Position numbers and translations under genes: made by a program | Assembly: GCF_000960975.1 (NCBI RefSeq) | Contig: NZ_CP010803.1 | Location: 4,619,818-4,683,817, forward strand | Source: Martelella endophytica | GTDB taxonomy: Bacteria > Pseudomonadota > Alphaproteobacteria > Rhizobiales > Rhizobiaceae | Length of the DNA stretch: 64,000 nucleotides | Reading direction: 5' to 3' | In this document: piece after piece, positions 17,828 through 27,749 of the stretch | Layout of the letters: the number at the start of each line of letters is the position of its first letter | Numbering within the stretch: the stretch's first letter is position 1 | The notes under the pieces: generated by a model | The model's input: only the letters and a program-made list of their open reading frames with translations | The model's database searches: none | What the model was told of the DNA's origin: nothing

Positions 17828-20107
17828 TCACCCCTTGAACTTGCCGTTGCGGGGGAAGCCCTTCGGGGCGATGCGGCCGGCCATGGCACGGTCGCCGCGC
17901 CACTCCATCAGTTCTTCGGCGTTACGGGTGTGGGTGCGGCCGGCACTGTCTTCCCAGGTGAGGCCGGCTTCGAGGGCGAAGCACTTCGCATCCGACAGGC
18001 CGCCATCCTTGTAGCGCTGCAGGCGCACCCCCTTGCCGCGGGCCATTTCGGCGACCTGGTTCATCGGGAAGACGATCAGCTTGCGGTTTTCACCGATGAC
18101 GGCGATGTGGTCGCCGGTCACGGGGGTGAGCAGTTTCACTTCCTGCGGGCTGGTGACGTTCATCACCTGCTTGCCCTTGCGGGTATTGGCCACCATCTGG
18201 TCTTCCTCGACGATGAAGCCGTTGCCGGCGGTCGAGGCGATCAGCTGCTTGCGGCCGGCCTCGTGAACGAAGGCCGCAACCACATCCTGATCGGCCTCCA
18301 TGTCGACCATGATGCGCAGCGGCTCGCCATGACCGCGTCCGCCCGGAAGCTTGTCGGCGCCGAGCGTGAAGACGCGACCGCCGGTGGTGACCACGAGCAG
18401 CTTGTCCGTGGTCTGCGCCGGGAAGGCAAGCCTCAGGCTGTCCCCCTCCTTGAACGACACGCCGGAGGTATCGACATGCCCCTTCAACGCCCTCACCCAG
18501 CCCTTTTCGGAGACGACGACGGTCACCGGCTCCTTCTCGATCATCGCCTGCTGGATGGCTTCAATGTCGGTCTCCGGCGCGTGATCGAAGGTGGAACGGC
18601 GCTTGCCGAGCTCTGTTGCCTTGGCAAAGGTCTTCTTCACCTCGCCGATCTCCCAGGCCACCGTCTGCCACTGCTGGGTCTCGGAGGCAAGCAGCGCCTC
18701 GATCTCGGCCTTCTCCGCCGTCAGCGCGTCGAATTCCTTGCGGATCTCGATTTCCTCGAGCTTGCGCAGCGCCCTGAGGCGCATGTTGAGGATGGCCTCG
18801 GCCTGCACATCGGTGATGGAGAAACGCTCCATCATCACCTGCTTCGGCTCGTCCTCCTCGCGGATGATTCTGATCACCTCGTCGAGGTTCAGATAGGCGA
18901 CCAGCAGGCCGCCGAGGATTTCGAGACGGCGGTCAATGGCGGCCAGGCGATGGCGGGAGCGGCGCTGCAGCACCTCGCGGCGGTGGCCGAGCCATTCCTT
19001 CAGCACATCGACAAGGCCCATCACCTTCGGCACCTTGCCCTGCGAGAGCACATTCATGTTCATCGAGAAGCGCTGTTCAAGATCCGTCAGCTTGAAAAGC
19101 GATTCCATCAGCAGCGCCGGGTCGACCGTGCGCGACTTCGGCGTCAGCACGATGCGGATATCTTCGGCGGATTCGTCCTGAATATCTTCCAGCAACGGCA
19201 GGCGGCGGGCGATCAGCAGTTCGGCGATCTTCTCGATCAGCCGCGATTTCTGCACGCCGTAGGGAATTTCGGTGACGACGATCTGGTAGCCGCCGCGGCC
19301 GAGGTCTTCCCTGTCCCAGCGGGCCCGCACGCGAAAGCCGCCGCGCCCCGTCTTGTAGGTTTCGACCATACTGTCGAAATCCTCGACGATGATGCCGCCG
19401 GTCGGGAAGTCCGGCCCCTGGATCATGTTCGCCTTCGGGCCATCGGCGCCGGGCAGCGTCATGATGTCCTCGACGGTCGCGTCCGGATGCTTGATCAGAT
19501 AGATCGCGGCCTCGCACAGCTCATGGGCATTGTGCGGGGCAATCGAGGTTGCCATGCCGACGGCAATGCCGGTGGAACCATTGGCGAGCAGGTTCGGAAA
19601 CGCGCCGGGCAGCACGGCCGGCTCGTCATCCTCCTCGTTATAGGTCGGGCGGAAATCGACCGCGTCTTCGCCAATGCCTTCCAGCATCAGCGCGGCGACG
19701 GCCGTCATGCGCGCCTCGGTATAACGCATGGCGGCAGCGCTATCGCCGTCGATATTGCCGAAATTGCCCTGGCCGTCGACCATCGGATAGCGCTGGGCGA
19801 AATCCTGCGACAGACGCACCAGCGCATCGTAGATCGAGGCGTCGCCATGGGGGTGGAATTTACCCATGACATCGCCGACGATGCGGGCGCACTTCTTGTA
19901 GGCGGAGCCCGGCCGTACGCCGATCTCGCTCATGCCATGGATGATGCGGCGATGGACGGGCTTCAGCCCGTCGCGCACATCCGGCAAGGCGCGGTGCATG
20001 ATGGTTGAGAGCGCATAGGCGAGGTAGCGTTCTTCCAGCGCCTTGCGCAGATCCACGGCATCGATGTTGTTGTCGCCGTCATCCGGCGGAAGAATCTCGT
20101 TTCCCAT
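17828..20107 (-). CDS. parC: DNA topoisomerase IV subunit A
   Basis: ParC, with ParE, decatenates daughter chromosomes. The 759-residue product starts [20 protein letters not shown] and carries [40 protein letters not shown] and [16 protein letters not shown] with the DNA-cleaving tyrosine near residue 128. The C-terminal half holds beta-pinwheel-like repeats ([38 protein letters not shown]). Its length and the [15 protein letters not shown] segment ([20 protein letters not shown]) separate it from GyrA, which carries a longer C-terminal domain with a GyrA box. The last 88 bp are duplicated downstream. No parE is in the window. Confidence 0.96.
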   Translation of the reverse strand: MGNEILPPDDGDNNIDAVDLRKALEERYLAYALSTIMHRALPDVRDGLKPVHRRIIHGMSEIGVRPGSAYKKCARIVGDVMGKFHPHGDASIYDALVRLSQDFAQRYPMVDGQGNFGNIDGDSAAAMRYTEARMTAVAALMLEGIGEDAVDFRPTYNEEDDEPAVLPGAFPNLLANGSTGIAVGMATSIAPHNAHELCEAAIYLIKHPDATVEDIMTLPGADGPKANMIQGPDFPTGGIIVEDFDSMVETYKTGRGGFRVRARWDREDLGRGGYQIVVTEIPYGVQKSRLIEKIAELLIARRLPLLEDIQDESAEDIRIVLTPKSRTVDPALLMESLFKLTDLEQRFSMNMNVLSQGKVPKVMGLVDVLKEWLGHRREVLQRRSRHRLAAIDRRLEILGGLLVAYLNLDEVIRIIREEDEPKQVMMERFSITDVQAEAILNMRLRALRKLEEIEIRKEFDALTAEKAEIEALLASETQQWQTVAWEIGEVKKTFAKATELGKRRSTFDHAPETDIEAIQQAMIEKEPVTVVVSEKGWVRALKGHVDTSGVSFKEGDSLRLAFPAQTTDKLLVVTTGGRVFTLGADKLPGGRGHGEPLRIMVDMEADQDVVAAFVHEAGRKQLIASTAGNGFIVEEDQMVANTRKGKQVMNVTSPQEVKLLTPVTGDHIAVIGENRKLIVFPMNQVAEMARGKGVRLQRYKDGGLSDAKCFALEAGLTWEDSAGRTHTRNAEELMEWRGDRAMAGRIAPKGFPRNGKFKG
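17832..17919. repeat. Direct repeat, right copy (inside parC)
   Basis: Right copy of the 88-bp direct repeat, forming the last 29 codons of parC. See the left copy at 17326-17413. Confidence 0.95.
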
Positions 20108-20232
20108 GGGTTTCTGTTAGACGATGGCAGGCCGACGGGCAAGGTGCGCCGCCCGCAATCCCCTGCAGATCAAGGGTTTCCACGGGCCTCTCAACGGCAG
20201 GTTACGGTAAAAAATCACCTACACCGTCATGG

Positions 20233-20260
20233 TATAATTTCAATTTGGCCATATATGGCC
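20233..20260 (+). promoter_or_regulatory. Candidate -10 element with adjacent 14-bp palindrome
   Basis: A TATAAT hexamer at 20233-20238 is followed by the perfect palindrome GGCCATATATGGCC at 20247-20260, 41 bp before the start of the exported-protein gene at 20302. No clear -35 is seen. The palindrome would sit around the transcription start and could be a repressor site. Confidence 0.4.
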
Positions 20261-20301
20261 CATAACGACGACCATCTGGAAACGGAACCGGGGGATCACC
20301 C

Positions 20302-21522
20302 ATGCCTGACGTCAGACACATCTTCATCGCCGGCGGCCTTGTCGCCGCATCGGCCCTGCCCGCATTCGCGCTCGATGCCGATGACATGCTCGCCAAGATG
20401 AAGGCCGCCTATGAAGCCGAAAGCGGCGTCACCTTCACCTACGACAATGTCCAACCGCAGGGCGATGACGGCCTCTCGGTCGAGTTCACCAGCATCTCCA
20501 TCACCGATGACGGCGCGGGCGAATTCGCGCTGACGAAGCCGCTCACCGTAACGATGACCGACATCACCGAGAATGGCGACGGCAGCTACACGATCGGCCA
20601 CACCGCCTCCGGCGACATCGCCTTCAGCATGGGCGAGGCCAATATCACCATCGCCTCATCAGAGCAGGAAAACGTCCATATTCCGGCGACACCGGCGACC
20701 GACACCTTTTCCGGCTGGGTGTTTGCCGATAGTGGCACGGTCAAGGATGTCAGCATCACCGTCGACGGCGACGAGATCGCCACGATCGATTCGGGCGAGG
20801 TCAGGCAGCCAATGCCTTCGGACGGAACGAAGGCGACGTTCGACGGCAGCCTCACCGGCCTGACGCTGATGCTCGGCAAGATCGACGACCTGACCGACGA
20901 GGCGCGCCAGAATATCGAAAAGCTCGACCTCGAAGAGACGCATACGAACATCGACATGTCCGGCAGCTGGGATCAGACGAGCGGCGTTCTGGACATCGCC
21001 AGGATCAACTTCGACACTGAAAATGTCGGTACGCTCGAGCTCGCGATGAAATTTACCGGCTTCGACGTCGCCACCATGCAGCAGTTCCGCGAACTCGGCG
21101 CGATGGACAAGCCCTCGGCCGAAGAGATCGCCGCCAAGACCGAGGCGGCTCAGGCCTACCAGGCCAAGGTGCTGGCAACGACGGGAAAGATCGGTATCGC
21201 CTCGATGTCGATCAGCTTCATCGACGATTCGATCACCGAAAAGGCGCTTGAGATTGCCGGAGCCAAGCAGGGGCTGACGGCCACCGAAATGGCAGATACG
21301 CTTGCCACCCAGGCTTCCGCCGGGCTTGCCGGGCTCAATGCGCCAGGCGTCTCCGAAATGGCCTACAAGGCGGTCGACACCTATCTGCACGATCCGCAGA
21401 ACATCTCTGTCAGCGTGCAGCCGACGATGCAGACGCCGCTCATCGCGCTGTTCATCGCAGCCGCCTCCGCGCCGCAGTCGATCCCGCAGCTTCTCGGGCT
21501 GAAGATCGAGGCAAACCAGTAG
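20302..21522 (+). CDS. Exported protein of unknown function
   Basis: The 406-residue product has a Sec signal peptide (IFIAGGLVAASALPAFA, cleavage before LDADD) and no further membrane helix, so it should be periplasmic. The mature part is rich in Asp, Thr and Ser, with beta-strand-like repeats (SVEFTSISITDDGAGEFALT, TVTMTDITENGDGSYTIGHT), a mid-region helix-rich stretch, and a C-terminus QTPLIALFIAAASAPQSIPQ. It vaguely resembles DUF2125-type periplasmic proteins of rhizobia, but I cannot assign a family. It is divergent from parC and stands alone. Confidence 0.72.
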   Translation: MPDVRHIFIAGGLVAASALPAFALDADDMLAKMKAAYEAESGVTFTYDNVQPQGDDGLSVEFTSISITDDGAGEFALTKPLTVTMTDITENGDGSYTIGHTASGDIAFSMGEANITIASSEQENVHIPATPATDTFSGWVFADSGTVKDVSITVDGDEIATIDSGEVRQPMPSDGTKATFDGSLTGLTLMLGKIDDLTDEARQNIEKLDLEETHTNIDMSGSWDQTSGVLDIARINFDTENVGTLELAMKFTGFDVATMQQFRELGAMDKPSAEEIAAKTEAAQAYQAKVLATTGKIGIASMSISFIDDSITEKALEIAGAKQGLTATEMADTLATQASAGLAGLNAPGVSEMAYKAVDTYLHDPQNISVSVQPTMQTPLIALFIAAASAPQSIPQLLGLKIEANQ

Positions 21523-21595
21523 GTTTTCCGCAAGCAAATGCCGATCGGCCGGGCCGCTCAAGGTCCGGCCCTTTTGCCCAGGTGCGCTGCCGCTG

Positions 21596-21823
21596 TCAGT
21601 CTTCTTCGGGACCTGGCCAACGCGTCGTGGCGAGGACCCAGAGGCCGATGATGTTTCCGAGCGGCACGAAGCACAAAAGCACCCAGAAGCCGGAGAAGCC
21701 CATGCGGTGCAGGATCTTGGCCACAGGCCAGCCGAAGATCAGCCACCAGACCAGAAACGCGATGGCAAGCTGCCAGAGCCCCCAGTGCCCCAACATCCAG
21801 AACGAATAGTCATGCCCTTGCAT
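21596..21823 (-). CDS. Small two-helix membrane protein
   Basis: A 75-residue product with two strongly hydrophobic helices (LWQLAIAFLVWWLIFGWPVA and FWVLLCFVPLGNIIGLWVLA) and unusually many tryptophans, ending WPGPEED. It resembles short uncharacterised alphaproteobacterial membrane proteins. It lies 54 bp after the EVE-domain gene on the same strand and could be the last gene of the tsaD-gpsA-YciI-EVE run. Confidence 0.6.
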   Translation of the reverse strand: MQGHDYSFWMLGHWGLWQLAIAFLVWWLIFGWPVAKILHRMGFSGFWVLLCFVPLGNIIGLWVLATTRWPGPEED

Positions 21824-21877
21824 GGCACCACCTCATATTCCAAAGAACTGCCGCCGGAAACGGCGACCGGGCTGAAA

Positions 21878-22312
21878 TTAATCCGACAGCGGCGGCTTGT
21901 CCAACCCGCCCATGCGGCAGACTTCCAGCCATTCATCTTTCGTCACCGGCTGCACCGATAGCCGCATCGAGGTGACGAGCGACATCTCGGCCAGCTTCGA
22001 ATTGGCCTTCACGTCCTTGAGCGTCACCGGCTTCGGCATATCGGCGACGGAGCGGATGTCCACACACTCCCAGCGCGGGTCATCGGTGGTGGTGTCGTGA
22101 TGGGCGAGCGCACAAACCTCGCAGATGCCGACGACCTCCAGCCCCTCGTTCGAGTGGTAGAAGAAGCCCTTGTCGCCGATCTTCATCGCCCGCATGTTGT
22201 TGCGGGCCTGATAGTTGCGCACGCCGTCCCATTGCTCGCCGGCCTCGCCTTTCGCCTTCAGCATCTCCCAGGAGAACTTGAAAGGCTCGGATTTGAACAG
22301 CCAGTAGGCCAT
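21878..22312 (-). CDS. EVE domain-containing protein
   Basis: The 144-residue single-domain protein starts MAYWLFKSEPFKFSWEML and shows WDGVRNYQARNNMRAMKIGD, FFYHSNEGLEVVGICEV and PRWECVDIRSV, the hallmarks of the EVE fold related to PUA. EVE proteins bind modified bases in DNA or RNA; the physiological role of the stand-alone form is open. The start at 22312 is fixed by the conserved MAYWLFKSEP; the longer frame upstream lies inside the YciI gene. It follows that gene by 4 bp. Confidence 0.9.
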   Translation of the reverse strand: MAYWLFKSEPFKFSWEMLKAKGEAGEQWDGVRNYQARNNMRAMKIGDKGFFYHSNEGLEVVGICEVCALAHHDTTTDDPRWECVDIRSVADMPKPVTLKDVKANSKLAEMSLVTSMRLSVQPVTKDEWLEVCRMGGLDKPPLSD

Positions 22313-22316
22313 GAAA

Positions 22317-22610
22317 TCAGGCCTCCGGATTGTTGTAGAGCCACTTGTAGGGCTTGACCTCGACCTTCTCGAACAGGCCGGCATGAGCGTAAGGATCCTC
22401 GGCCGCGATCGCTTCGGCCGCAGCCTGGTCGGCCGCCTCGATCAGCAGCAGCGAACCGCAGGGTTTCTCCTGAGCGTCGAGAAAGGGACCGGCGATCTTC
22501 AGCGTACCCTTCTCGTTAAGCCCGTCGAGCCATTCGAGATGGCGCGGACGGTTTTCGAGGCGGATATGAATGTGGTCTGGCTTGTCCTTGTTGATAACGG
22601 CGAAAAGCAT
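22317..22610 (-). CDS. YciI family protein
   Basis: The 97-residue dimeric alpha-beta-barrel type protein shows MLFAVINKDKPDHIHIRLEN, RPRHLEWLDGLNEKGTLKIA, GSLLLIEAADQAAAEAIAAE and DPYAHAGLFEKVEVKPYKW, with the conserved His/Asp pair of YciI proteins. The biochemical function is unknown. It lies 13 bp after gpsA and 4 bp before the EVE gene, so the run tsaD-gpsA-YciI-EVE is likely one transcript; this order is common in rhizobia. Confidence 0.92.
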   Translation of the reverse strand: MLFAVINKDKPDHIHIRLENRPRHLEWLDGLNEKGTLKIAGPFLDAQEKPCGSLLLIEAADQAAAEAIAAEDPYAHAGLFEKVEVKPYKWLYNNPEA

Positions 22611-22623
22611 CAGTCTCTCCTCT

Positions 22624-23610
22624 TCATTCGGTCGTGATCGGCCGGGTCATCAGTTCTTCGAGCGCCTTTTCGATGCCGAGCTGGCCATCGAGCACACGGG
22701 CCACGGCATTCGAGATCGGCATCTGCACGGCATGGCTCGCGGCAAGCTCGCTTGCGACCGAAGCCGAGTAGACGCCCTCGACGAGGGCCGCGTTGACGCT
22801 CTCGAAGTTGCCTTCGGCCAATGCCACACCATAGCGGAAATTGCGCGACTGTCGCGACGAGCCGGTGAGCACGAGATCGCCAAGGCCGGACAACCCACGC
22901 ACCGTTTCCGCCTCGCCACCCATGGCGACGGCAAGCCGCGACATTTCGGCAAGGCCGCGCGAGATCAGCGCCGCACGGGCGGATTCGCCAAGCTTGGCGC
23001 CCTCGACGATGCCGCAGGCGATCGCCAGCACATTCTTCAGCGCTCCGCCGATCTGCACGCCGACGGGGTCGCCCGAGGCATAGATGCGGAAGGTGCGGCC
23101 GGAGAGGATCGTGGCGGTATCCCGTGCTAGCTCCGGGCTGCGGAAGGCAAGCGCCATCGCGATCGGCTTGCCGGCGGCAAGATCGACGGCAAAACCGGGC
23201 CCCGATAGCGCGCCGGAATGATGATGCGGCAGCGCCTCGTTCAGGACATCGGTGATCAGCCGGCCACTTGCCCGCTCGATGCCCTTGGCGGCAGAGACGA
23301 TCACGGCATCGCCGTTGAGATAGGGCGCATAATAAAGTGCAGCCGAACGTTGCGCCTGCGCCGGAACGGCCATGACCACCGTATCCGCCGTCTGCAGCAC
23401 GGAGGGATCGATGGTGAAGTTCAGCGCCTGAGGCAGGTCGACGCCCGGCAGAACCGCTTCATGGCGCCGGGTCTTCCGCAGTTCCTCGATCAGCGGCGCG
23501 TTACGGCCAAGCAGCATCACCTCATCCTCACCCTCGCGGGCAAAGACCGCGGCAAGCGCGGTCCCGAATGCACCGGAGCCAATGACGACCGTCTGTTTTG
23601 ACTTGCTCAT
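22624..23610 (-). CDS. gpsA: Glycerol-3-phosphate dehydrogenase [NAD(P)+]
   Basis: It reduces dihydroxyacetone phosphate to sn-glycerol-3-phosphate for phospholipid synthesis. The 328-residue product has the Rossmann motif [20 protein letters not shown] at residues 9-28, [19 protein letters not shown] with the catalytic-lysine region, [34 protein letters not shown], and [20 protein letters not shown]. Its ATG at 23610 overlaps the tsaD stop (ATGA at 23607-23610), showing translational coupling. YciI follows 13 bp downstream. Confidence 0.97.
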   Translation of the reverse strand: MSKSKQTVVIGSGAFGTALAAVFAREGEDEVMLLGRNAPLIEELRKTRRHEAVLPGVDLPQALNFTIDPSVLQTADTVVMAVPAQAQRSAALYYAPYLNGDAVIVSAAKGIERASGRLITDVLNEALPHHHSGALSGPGFAVDLAAGKPIAMALAFRSPELARDTATILSGRTFRIYASGDPVGVQIGGALKNVLAIACGIVEGAKLGESARAALISRGLAEMSRLAVAMGGEAETVRGLSGLGDLVLTGSSRQSRNFRYGVALAEGNFESVNAALVEGVYSASVASELAASHAVQMPISNAVARVLDGQLGIEKALEELMTRPITTE

Positions 23611-24704
23611 GCCTTGGCCCCTTTTCGTCCGCTGCCGATCAGCGCCTTCGCGTTGCCGTCAAGCGGCCAGCGCGAGCGCACGGCAATTTCCATATCATCC
23701 GCCGGAAGCCCAGCGCGGACACGCTCGAGCCCCGCCCAGGCGATCATCACCGCATTATCCGTGCATAGCCGCAAAGGCGGCGCGACGAAGGCAAAGCCTT
23801 GCCTTTCGCAAAGCCCGGTCAACATGTCGCGGATCGCGCCATTGGCGGCGACACCACCGGCCACGACAAGCGACGGCGGGCCGCCGTCTGCGAGCCCTTC
23901 TTCCGTGAAACGCGTAAGCGAGCGCCTGATGCGGTCCTGAAGCGTGTCGGCGACGGCAAGCTGGAAGGCGGCGCAGATATCGGCGATATCCTGTTCGCCG
24001 AGCGGCGCCATGGCTTCAGCGGCCTGCCGCACCGCCGTCTTCAGTCCCGAGAAGGAAAAGTCGAGACGCGCCTCGCCCTTCATCGGCCGCGGCAGCGGGA
24101 TACGTTTGGGGTCACCCGTCTTCGCAGCCTGTTCCACTTGCGGACCGCCCGGATAGCCGAGCCCCAGAAGCTTCGCCGTCTTGTCGAAGGCCTCGCCCAG
24201 CGCATCGTCGATGGTCGTGCCCCAGCGCTCGTATTGGCCGACACCCTTGACCAAGACGATCTGCGTGTGGCCGCCGGACACGAGCAGCATCAGGAAGGGG
24301 AAGTCGACACCATTCGTCAGACGCGCCGTCAGTGCGTGGCCTTCAAGATGATTGATACCGTAGAAGGGTTTTCCAGCCGCATAGGCAATCGCCTTGCCGC
24401 TCATCGCCCCGACGATCAGCCCGCCGATCAGGCCCGGCCCGATGGTCGCGGCGATACCGTCAAGGTCGGAAAGCGAAACGTCGGCATTTGCAAGCGCGCC
24501 GGCAATCAGCCCGTCCATCGCCTCGACATGGGCGCGGGCGGCGATTTCCGGCACCACGCCGCCAAAGGCCGCATGTTCCTCGAGCTGGCTCAGCACCAGT
24601 TCGGAAACGATCTCGCCCCGCCCGTCCGCATCCATGGCGACGATGGCGGCGGCGGTTTCGTCGCAGCTCGATTCAATCCCGAGAAAGAGTTTGCTTTTTT
24701 TCAT
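23607..24704 (-). CDS. tsaD: tRNA N6-adenosine threonylcarbamoyltransferase TsaD
   Basis: TsaD transfers the threonylcarbamoyl group to A37 of ANN-decoding tRNAs, with TsaB and TsaE. The 365-residue protein starts [19 protein letters not shown] and shows [20 protein letters not shown] with a metal-binding histidine, [19 protein letters not shown] with the other histidine pair, [19 protein letters not shown], and [17 protein letters not shown]. It overlaps gpsA by 4 bp and is divergent from hemC, 64 bp between start codons, the usual rhizobial arrangement. Confidence 0.97.
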   Translation of the reverse strand: MKKSKLFLGIESSCDETAAAIVAMDADGRGEIVSELVLSQLEEHAAFGGVVPEIAARAHVEAMDGLIAGALANADVSLSDLDGIAATIGPGLIGGLIVGAMSGKAIAYAAGKPFYGINHLEGHALTARLTNGVDFPFLMLLVSGGHTQIVLVKGVGQYERWGTTIDDALGEAFDKTAKLLGLGYPGGPQVEQAAKTGDPKRIPLPRPMKGEARLDFSFSGLKTAVRQAAEAMAPLGEQDIADICAAFQLAVADTLQDRIRRSLTRFTEEGLADGGPPSLVVAGGVAANGAIRDMLTGLCERQGFAFVAPPLRLCTDNAVMIAWAGLERVRAGLPADDMEIAVRSRWPLDGNAKALIGSGRKGAKA

Positions 24705-24768
24705 GACGTTGTTTGCGGCGGCGCGCGATCCGGTTTACGACACACCCGGTAACAATGGTGGACGCAGG

Positions 24769-25698
24769 ATGCAAACGAAACCTTTGAGGATCGGCACGCG
24801 CGGCAGCCCGCTGGCGCTCGCCCAGGCACACGAAGCCCGCAACCGGCTGATGGCGGCACACAGCCTGCCGGAGGATATGTTCGAGATTGTCGTGCTCTCC
24901 ACCAAGGGCGACCGCATCACCGACCGCGCGCTCGCGGAGATCGGCGGCAAGGGCCTGTTCACCGAGGAAATCGAGGCCCAGCTTCTTTCCGGAGCACTCG
25001 ATTTCGCCGTGCATTCGTCCAAGGACATGCCGACGGTGCTGCCCGAGGGACTGACGCTCTCAACCTTCCTGCCGCGCGCCGATCCGCGCGATGCCTTCAT
25101 CGGCCGCGATGTTCAAAAGCTCGATGAACTGCCGGAAGGTGCGGTGGTCGGTTCTGCCTCGCTTCGCCGACAGGCGCTGATTCGCCGGCTCCGGCCCGAT
25201 ATCGAGGTCGTGGTGTTCCGCGGCTCGGTGCAGACCCGCCTCGACAAGCTGCGCGAAGGGCAGGTCGACGGTACGTTTCTCGCCAATGCCGGCCTGATCC
25301 GGCTCGGCATGGAAGACGTTGCGACCGAGGTGCTGAGCGTCCGCGAGTTTCTGCCGGCGCCGGCGCAGGGCGTCATCTGCATCGAACAGCGCGCCGACGA
25401 TGCCCGCATCAGTGAACTGCTGGCGCCGATCAACGATGACGACACCTTCGATGCCGTAACCTGCGAGCGCGCCTTTCTGGCAGCGCTCGACGGCTCCTGT
25501 CGCACGCCGATCGCCGGCTTTGCCCGCTGCTTCAACGAGCGGATCTCGTTTTCCGGCATGATCCTGACGCCGGATGGCAGCAAGGCCTTCGACATCAAAA
25601 CCGACAGCATGCGCGGCGAAGCCGAGAAGATTGGCCGTTGGGCGGGCAACGAACTGCGCCGCCGCGCCGGCCCCGGCTTTTTTGACGACTGGAGCTGA
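24769..25698 (+). CDS. hemC: Porphobilinogen deaminase (hydroxymethylbilane synthase)
   Basis: It polymerises four porphobilinogens to hydroxymethylbilane. The 309-residue product starts [20 protein letters not shown] and contains [39 protein letters not shown] with the catalytic aspartate, [32 protein letters not shown], and [16 protein letters not shown] with the dipyrromethane-cofactor cysteine near residue 244. ATG 24769 is preferred over much longer upstream frames because it gives the conserved N-terminus and has CGCAGG upstream. hemD follows 6 bp later. Confidence 0.97.
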   Translation: MQTKPLRIGTRGSPLALAQAHEARNRLMAAHSLPEDMFEIVVLSTKGDRITDRALAEIGGKGLFTEEIEAQLLSGALDFAVHSSKDMPTVLPEGLTLSTFLPRADPRDAFIGRDVQKLDELPEGAVVGSASLRRQALIRRLRPDIEVVVFRGSVQTRLDKLREGQVDGTFLANAGLIRLGMEDVATEVLSVREFLPAPAQGVICIEQRADDARISELLAPINDDDTFDAVTCERAFLAALDGSCRTPIAGFARCFNERISFSGMILTPDGSKAFDIKTDSMRGEAEKIGRWAGNELRRRAGPGFFDDWS

Positions 25699-25704
25699 GC
25701 GGCG

Positions 25705-26382
25705 ATGCGCGTGCTTGTGACCCGGCCGGAAGCGAGCGCGGAACGTTCCGCAGCCCGTCTTGCGGCGCTCGGTCATTTGCCGTTCACGCTGCCGCTGTTT
25801 GAGCCGGTCCACCAGCCCGACGCCGCAATTGCGGCGCTTGCCGAGGAGGCATGGAGCGCTGTCGCCGTCACCAGCGCCGAAGCGGTGCGGGCGCTCGGCC
25901 GGGCAGCGCCGCTCAGGCTTTATGCCGTGGGAGAGGCTTCGGCCAAGGCAGCACGAGACGCGGGCTTTGCCGATATCGTCACCGGCCCCGGTGATGGCGC
26001 CGGGCTTGCCGAGCGCATTGCGGCAGATGGTGTCGACAGACTGCTCTACCTTGCCGGCTCCCCGCGCATGCCGGATTTCGAGCAGCGCCTTGCGGCATGC
26101 GGCGTTTCCTTCCTGAGCGTTGATTGCTACCGGATGATGCCCGTCGCCCTTTCCGATGACGAATTCGCCGCCCGCCTCGTCGATGCCGCGCCGGACGCGG
26201 TGCTGCTTTATTCCGCCCGGACGGCGGACCGCTTCTTCGCGCTCGGTGGCGCGGCGTTTCTACCGCGGCAGGCCTTCGTCGTCTGCCTGAGCGCCGCTGT
26301 CGCAGCGCAGGTGCCGGCGGGCATCCCCGTCCGTATCGCCGCGGCGCCTGACGAAAAAAAACTGTTTGCCTGTCTCGATTGA
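25705..26382 (+). CDS. hemD: Uroporphyrinogen-III synthase
   Basis: It cyclises hydroxymethylbilane to uroporphyrinogen III. HemD proteins diverge strongly; this 225-residue product shows MRVLVTRPEASAERSAARLA at the start, LPLFEPVH, AVAVTSAEAVRALGRA, YAVGEASAKAARDAGFAD, LLYLAGSPRMPDFEQRL, and AVLLYSARTADRFFALG near residue 170, all in family order. It begins 6 bp after the hemC stop, so the two are cotranscribed. The mic60 and hemY genes follow after 113 bp. Confidence 0.92.
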   Translation: MRVLVTRPEASAERSAARLAALGHLPFTLPLFEPVHQPDAAIAALAEEAWSAVAVTSAEAVRALGRAAPLRLYAVGEASAKAARDAGFADIVTGPGDGAGLAERIAADGVDRLLYLAGSPRMPDFEQRLAACGVSFLSVDCYRMMPVALSDDEFAARLVDAAPDAVLLYSARTADRFFALGGAAFLPRQAFVVCLSAAVAAQVPAGIPVRIAAAPDEKKLFACLD

Positions 26383-26495
26383 AGCCCCCGAATCCGGCCA
26401 TTGCGGAGGGCTCCGGGAACAAGAAGCCAATTAAGACCTTTTCTATTCAGCACGCGCCCACTAATTTGTGAGTATCAAGCGCGAAAGAGGTAAAC

Positions 26496-27749
26496 ATGGT
26501 TTCGGATACGCCCTCCCCCAAGGATGAGAAACGCGAACCGCAGGCGGAAGCCGCTTCGCAGGAGACCGAAACCACGGCCGCCCCGCCGGCAGCGCCGGAG
26601 ACCAATGATGCCGCTGTGAAGACGGCCATGGCCGATGTCGCGGCCGCCATCCGCCGCCATGAGGAACACGGCGCGGCGGAATCCTCCGAAGAAACGACAA
26701 CCGATGAAGAGCAAAAGGCGACCACCGGGCCCGAGACGCCGGTTACCCCTCCGCCCCGCAGCAACACCGGCGGGCTCGTCGCCGCAGCCATTGCCGGCGG
26801 CATTATCGGCATTGCCGGTGCAGTTGCGCTTTCCTATGCCGGGCTCCTCGGCAGCACCCGCGACAACAGCCAGCTCGAAAGCGAAGTCGCAACCCTTCGC
26901 CAGGAGATCGCCACGCTGAAATCCGACAGTCAATCCGGCGCAGGCGATCTTCAGTCGCGCGTGGCAGCGCTCCAGCAGAAGGTCGACGGGCTTTCAGCGG
27001 GTGGCGGCGAAACGCTATCGGCCCTGCAGCAGCAGGTCGCCGATCTCCAGAATGCGGTGAAATCGGACGAGGGCCGGATCGAAGGCCTTTCGCAATCGCT
27101 GCAGGGATCGATTTCCAACCTGCAGTCCAGCGTGTCCGGCGCCGAACAGAAACTCACCACGCTCGAGCAGAAGGTGAACACGCCGGGCAAGGATCTCGCC
27201 GTCGCGCGCGCCATCGCCGCAGCTGGGCTGAAATCGGCCATCGACCGCGGCGCGAGTTTCGCAGCCGAGCTTTCGACCTATGAACAGGTGGCCGATGACA
27301 AGAGCGGCATCGAAGCGCTGAAGCCGATGGCCAGCGAAGGCGTCCCGACGCAGGAGGAACTCGCCGCGCAATTCTCCGCCATCGCCGATCACATCATCGA
27401 GGCTTCCGACGCCCCACCGGCCGACGCCAACATCTTCAACCGCCTCGTCGACAGTGCCAAGGGCCTCGTCAGCGTTCGGCCGGTCGGCGATGTCGAGGGC
27501 GAAGGCACGCCCGCCATCGTCGCGCGCATCGAAAACGACCTCAATCAGGGCAGGCTGAAGGATGCCGCGTCCGAATGGCAGTCGCTGCCCCAGGACGGCA
27601 AGGACGTTTCCGCCCAGTTCGACAAGGCGCTGCAGGCGCGGATCAAGGCCGACGACCTGGTGTCGGAAACATTGTCGAAGGCACTCGGCGCCACGGCCGG
27701 CGTTTCAGCAGAACCTGCAACGCCAGCGAATGAGGGAGGCTCGCAATGA
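26496..27749 (+). CDS. Alphaproteobacterial Mic60 (mitofilin-like inner-membrane protein)
   Basis: The 417-residue protein has an acidic, Pro/Ala-rich cytoplasmic N-terminus, one transmembrane helix at about residues 92-118 (GGLVAAAIAGGIIGIAGAVA), a coiled coil over about 125-235 (LESEVATLRQEIATLKSD; LQQKVDGLSAGGGETLSALQ), and a C-terminal mitofilin-type helical region ending VSAQFDKALQARIKADDLV. This matches alphaMic60, the bacterial relative of the mitochondrial crista-junction protein, which deforms membranes. Its stop overlaps the hemY start (ATGA, 27746-27749), so both are translationally coupled in the heme gene cluster. Confidence 0.88.
   Translation: MVSDTPSPKDEKREPQAEAASQETETTAAPPAAPETNDAAVKTAMADVAAAIRRHEEHGAAESSEETTTDEEQKATTGPETPVTPPPRSNTGGLVAAAIAGGIIGIAGAVALSYAGLLGSTRDNSQLESEVATLRQEIATLKSDSQSGAGDLQSRVAALQQKVDGLSAGGGETLSALQQQVADLQNAVKSDEGRIEGLSQSLQGSISNLQSSVSGAEQKLTTLEQKVNTPGKDLAVARAIAAAGLKSAIDRGASFAAELSTYEQVADDKSGIEALKPMASEGVPTQEELAAQFSAIADHIIEASDAPPADANIFNRLVDSAKGLVSVRPVGDVEGEGTPAIVARIENDLNQGRLKDAASEWQSLPQDGKDVSAQFDKALQARIKADDLVSETLSKALGATAGVSAEPATPANEGGSQ

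Noticed and set aside
17326..17919. Simple tandem duplication as the origin of the repeated parC end
   Set aside because: A tandem copy would repeat the sequence left of the first copy before the second; the two left flanks are unrelated.
17801..20008. 735-codon open frame on the plus strand opposite parC
   Set aside because: Complete overlap with parC, His/Asp-rich low-complexity composition typical of antisense reading of high-GC genes, and no family resemblance.
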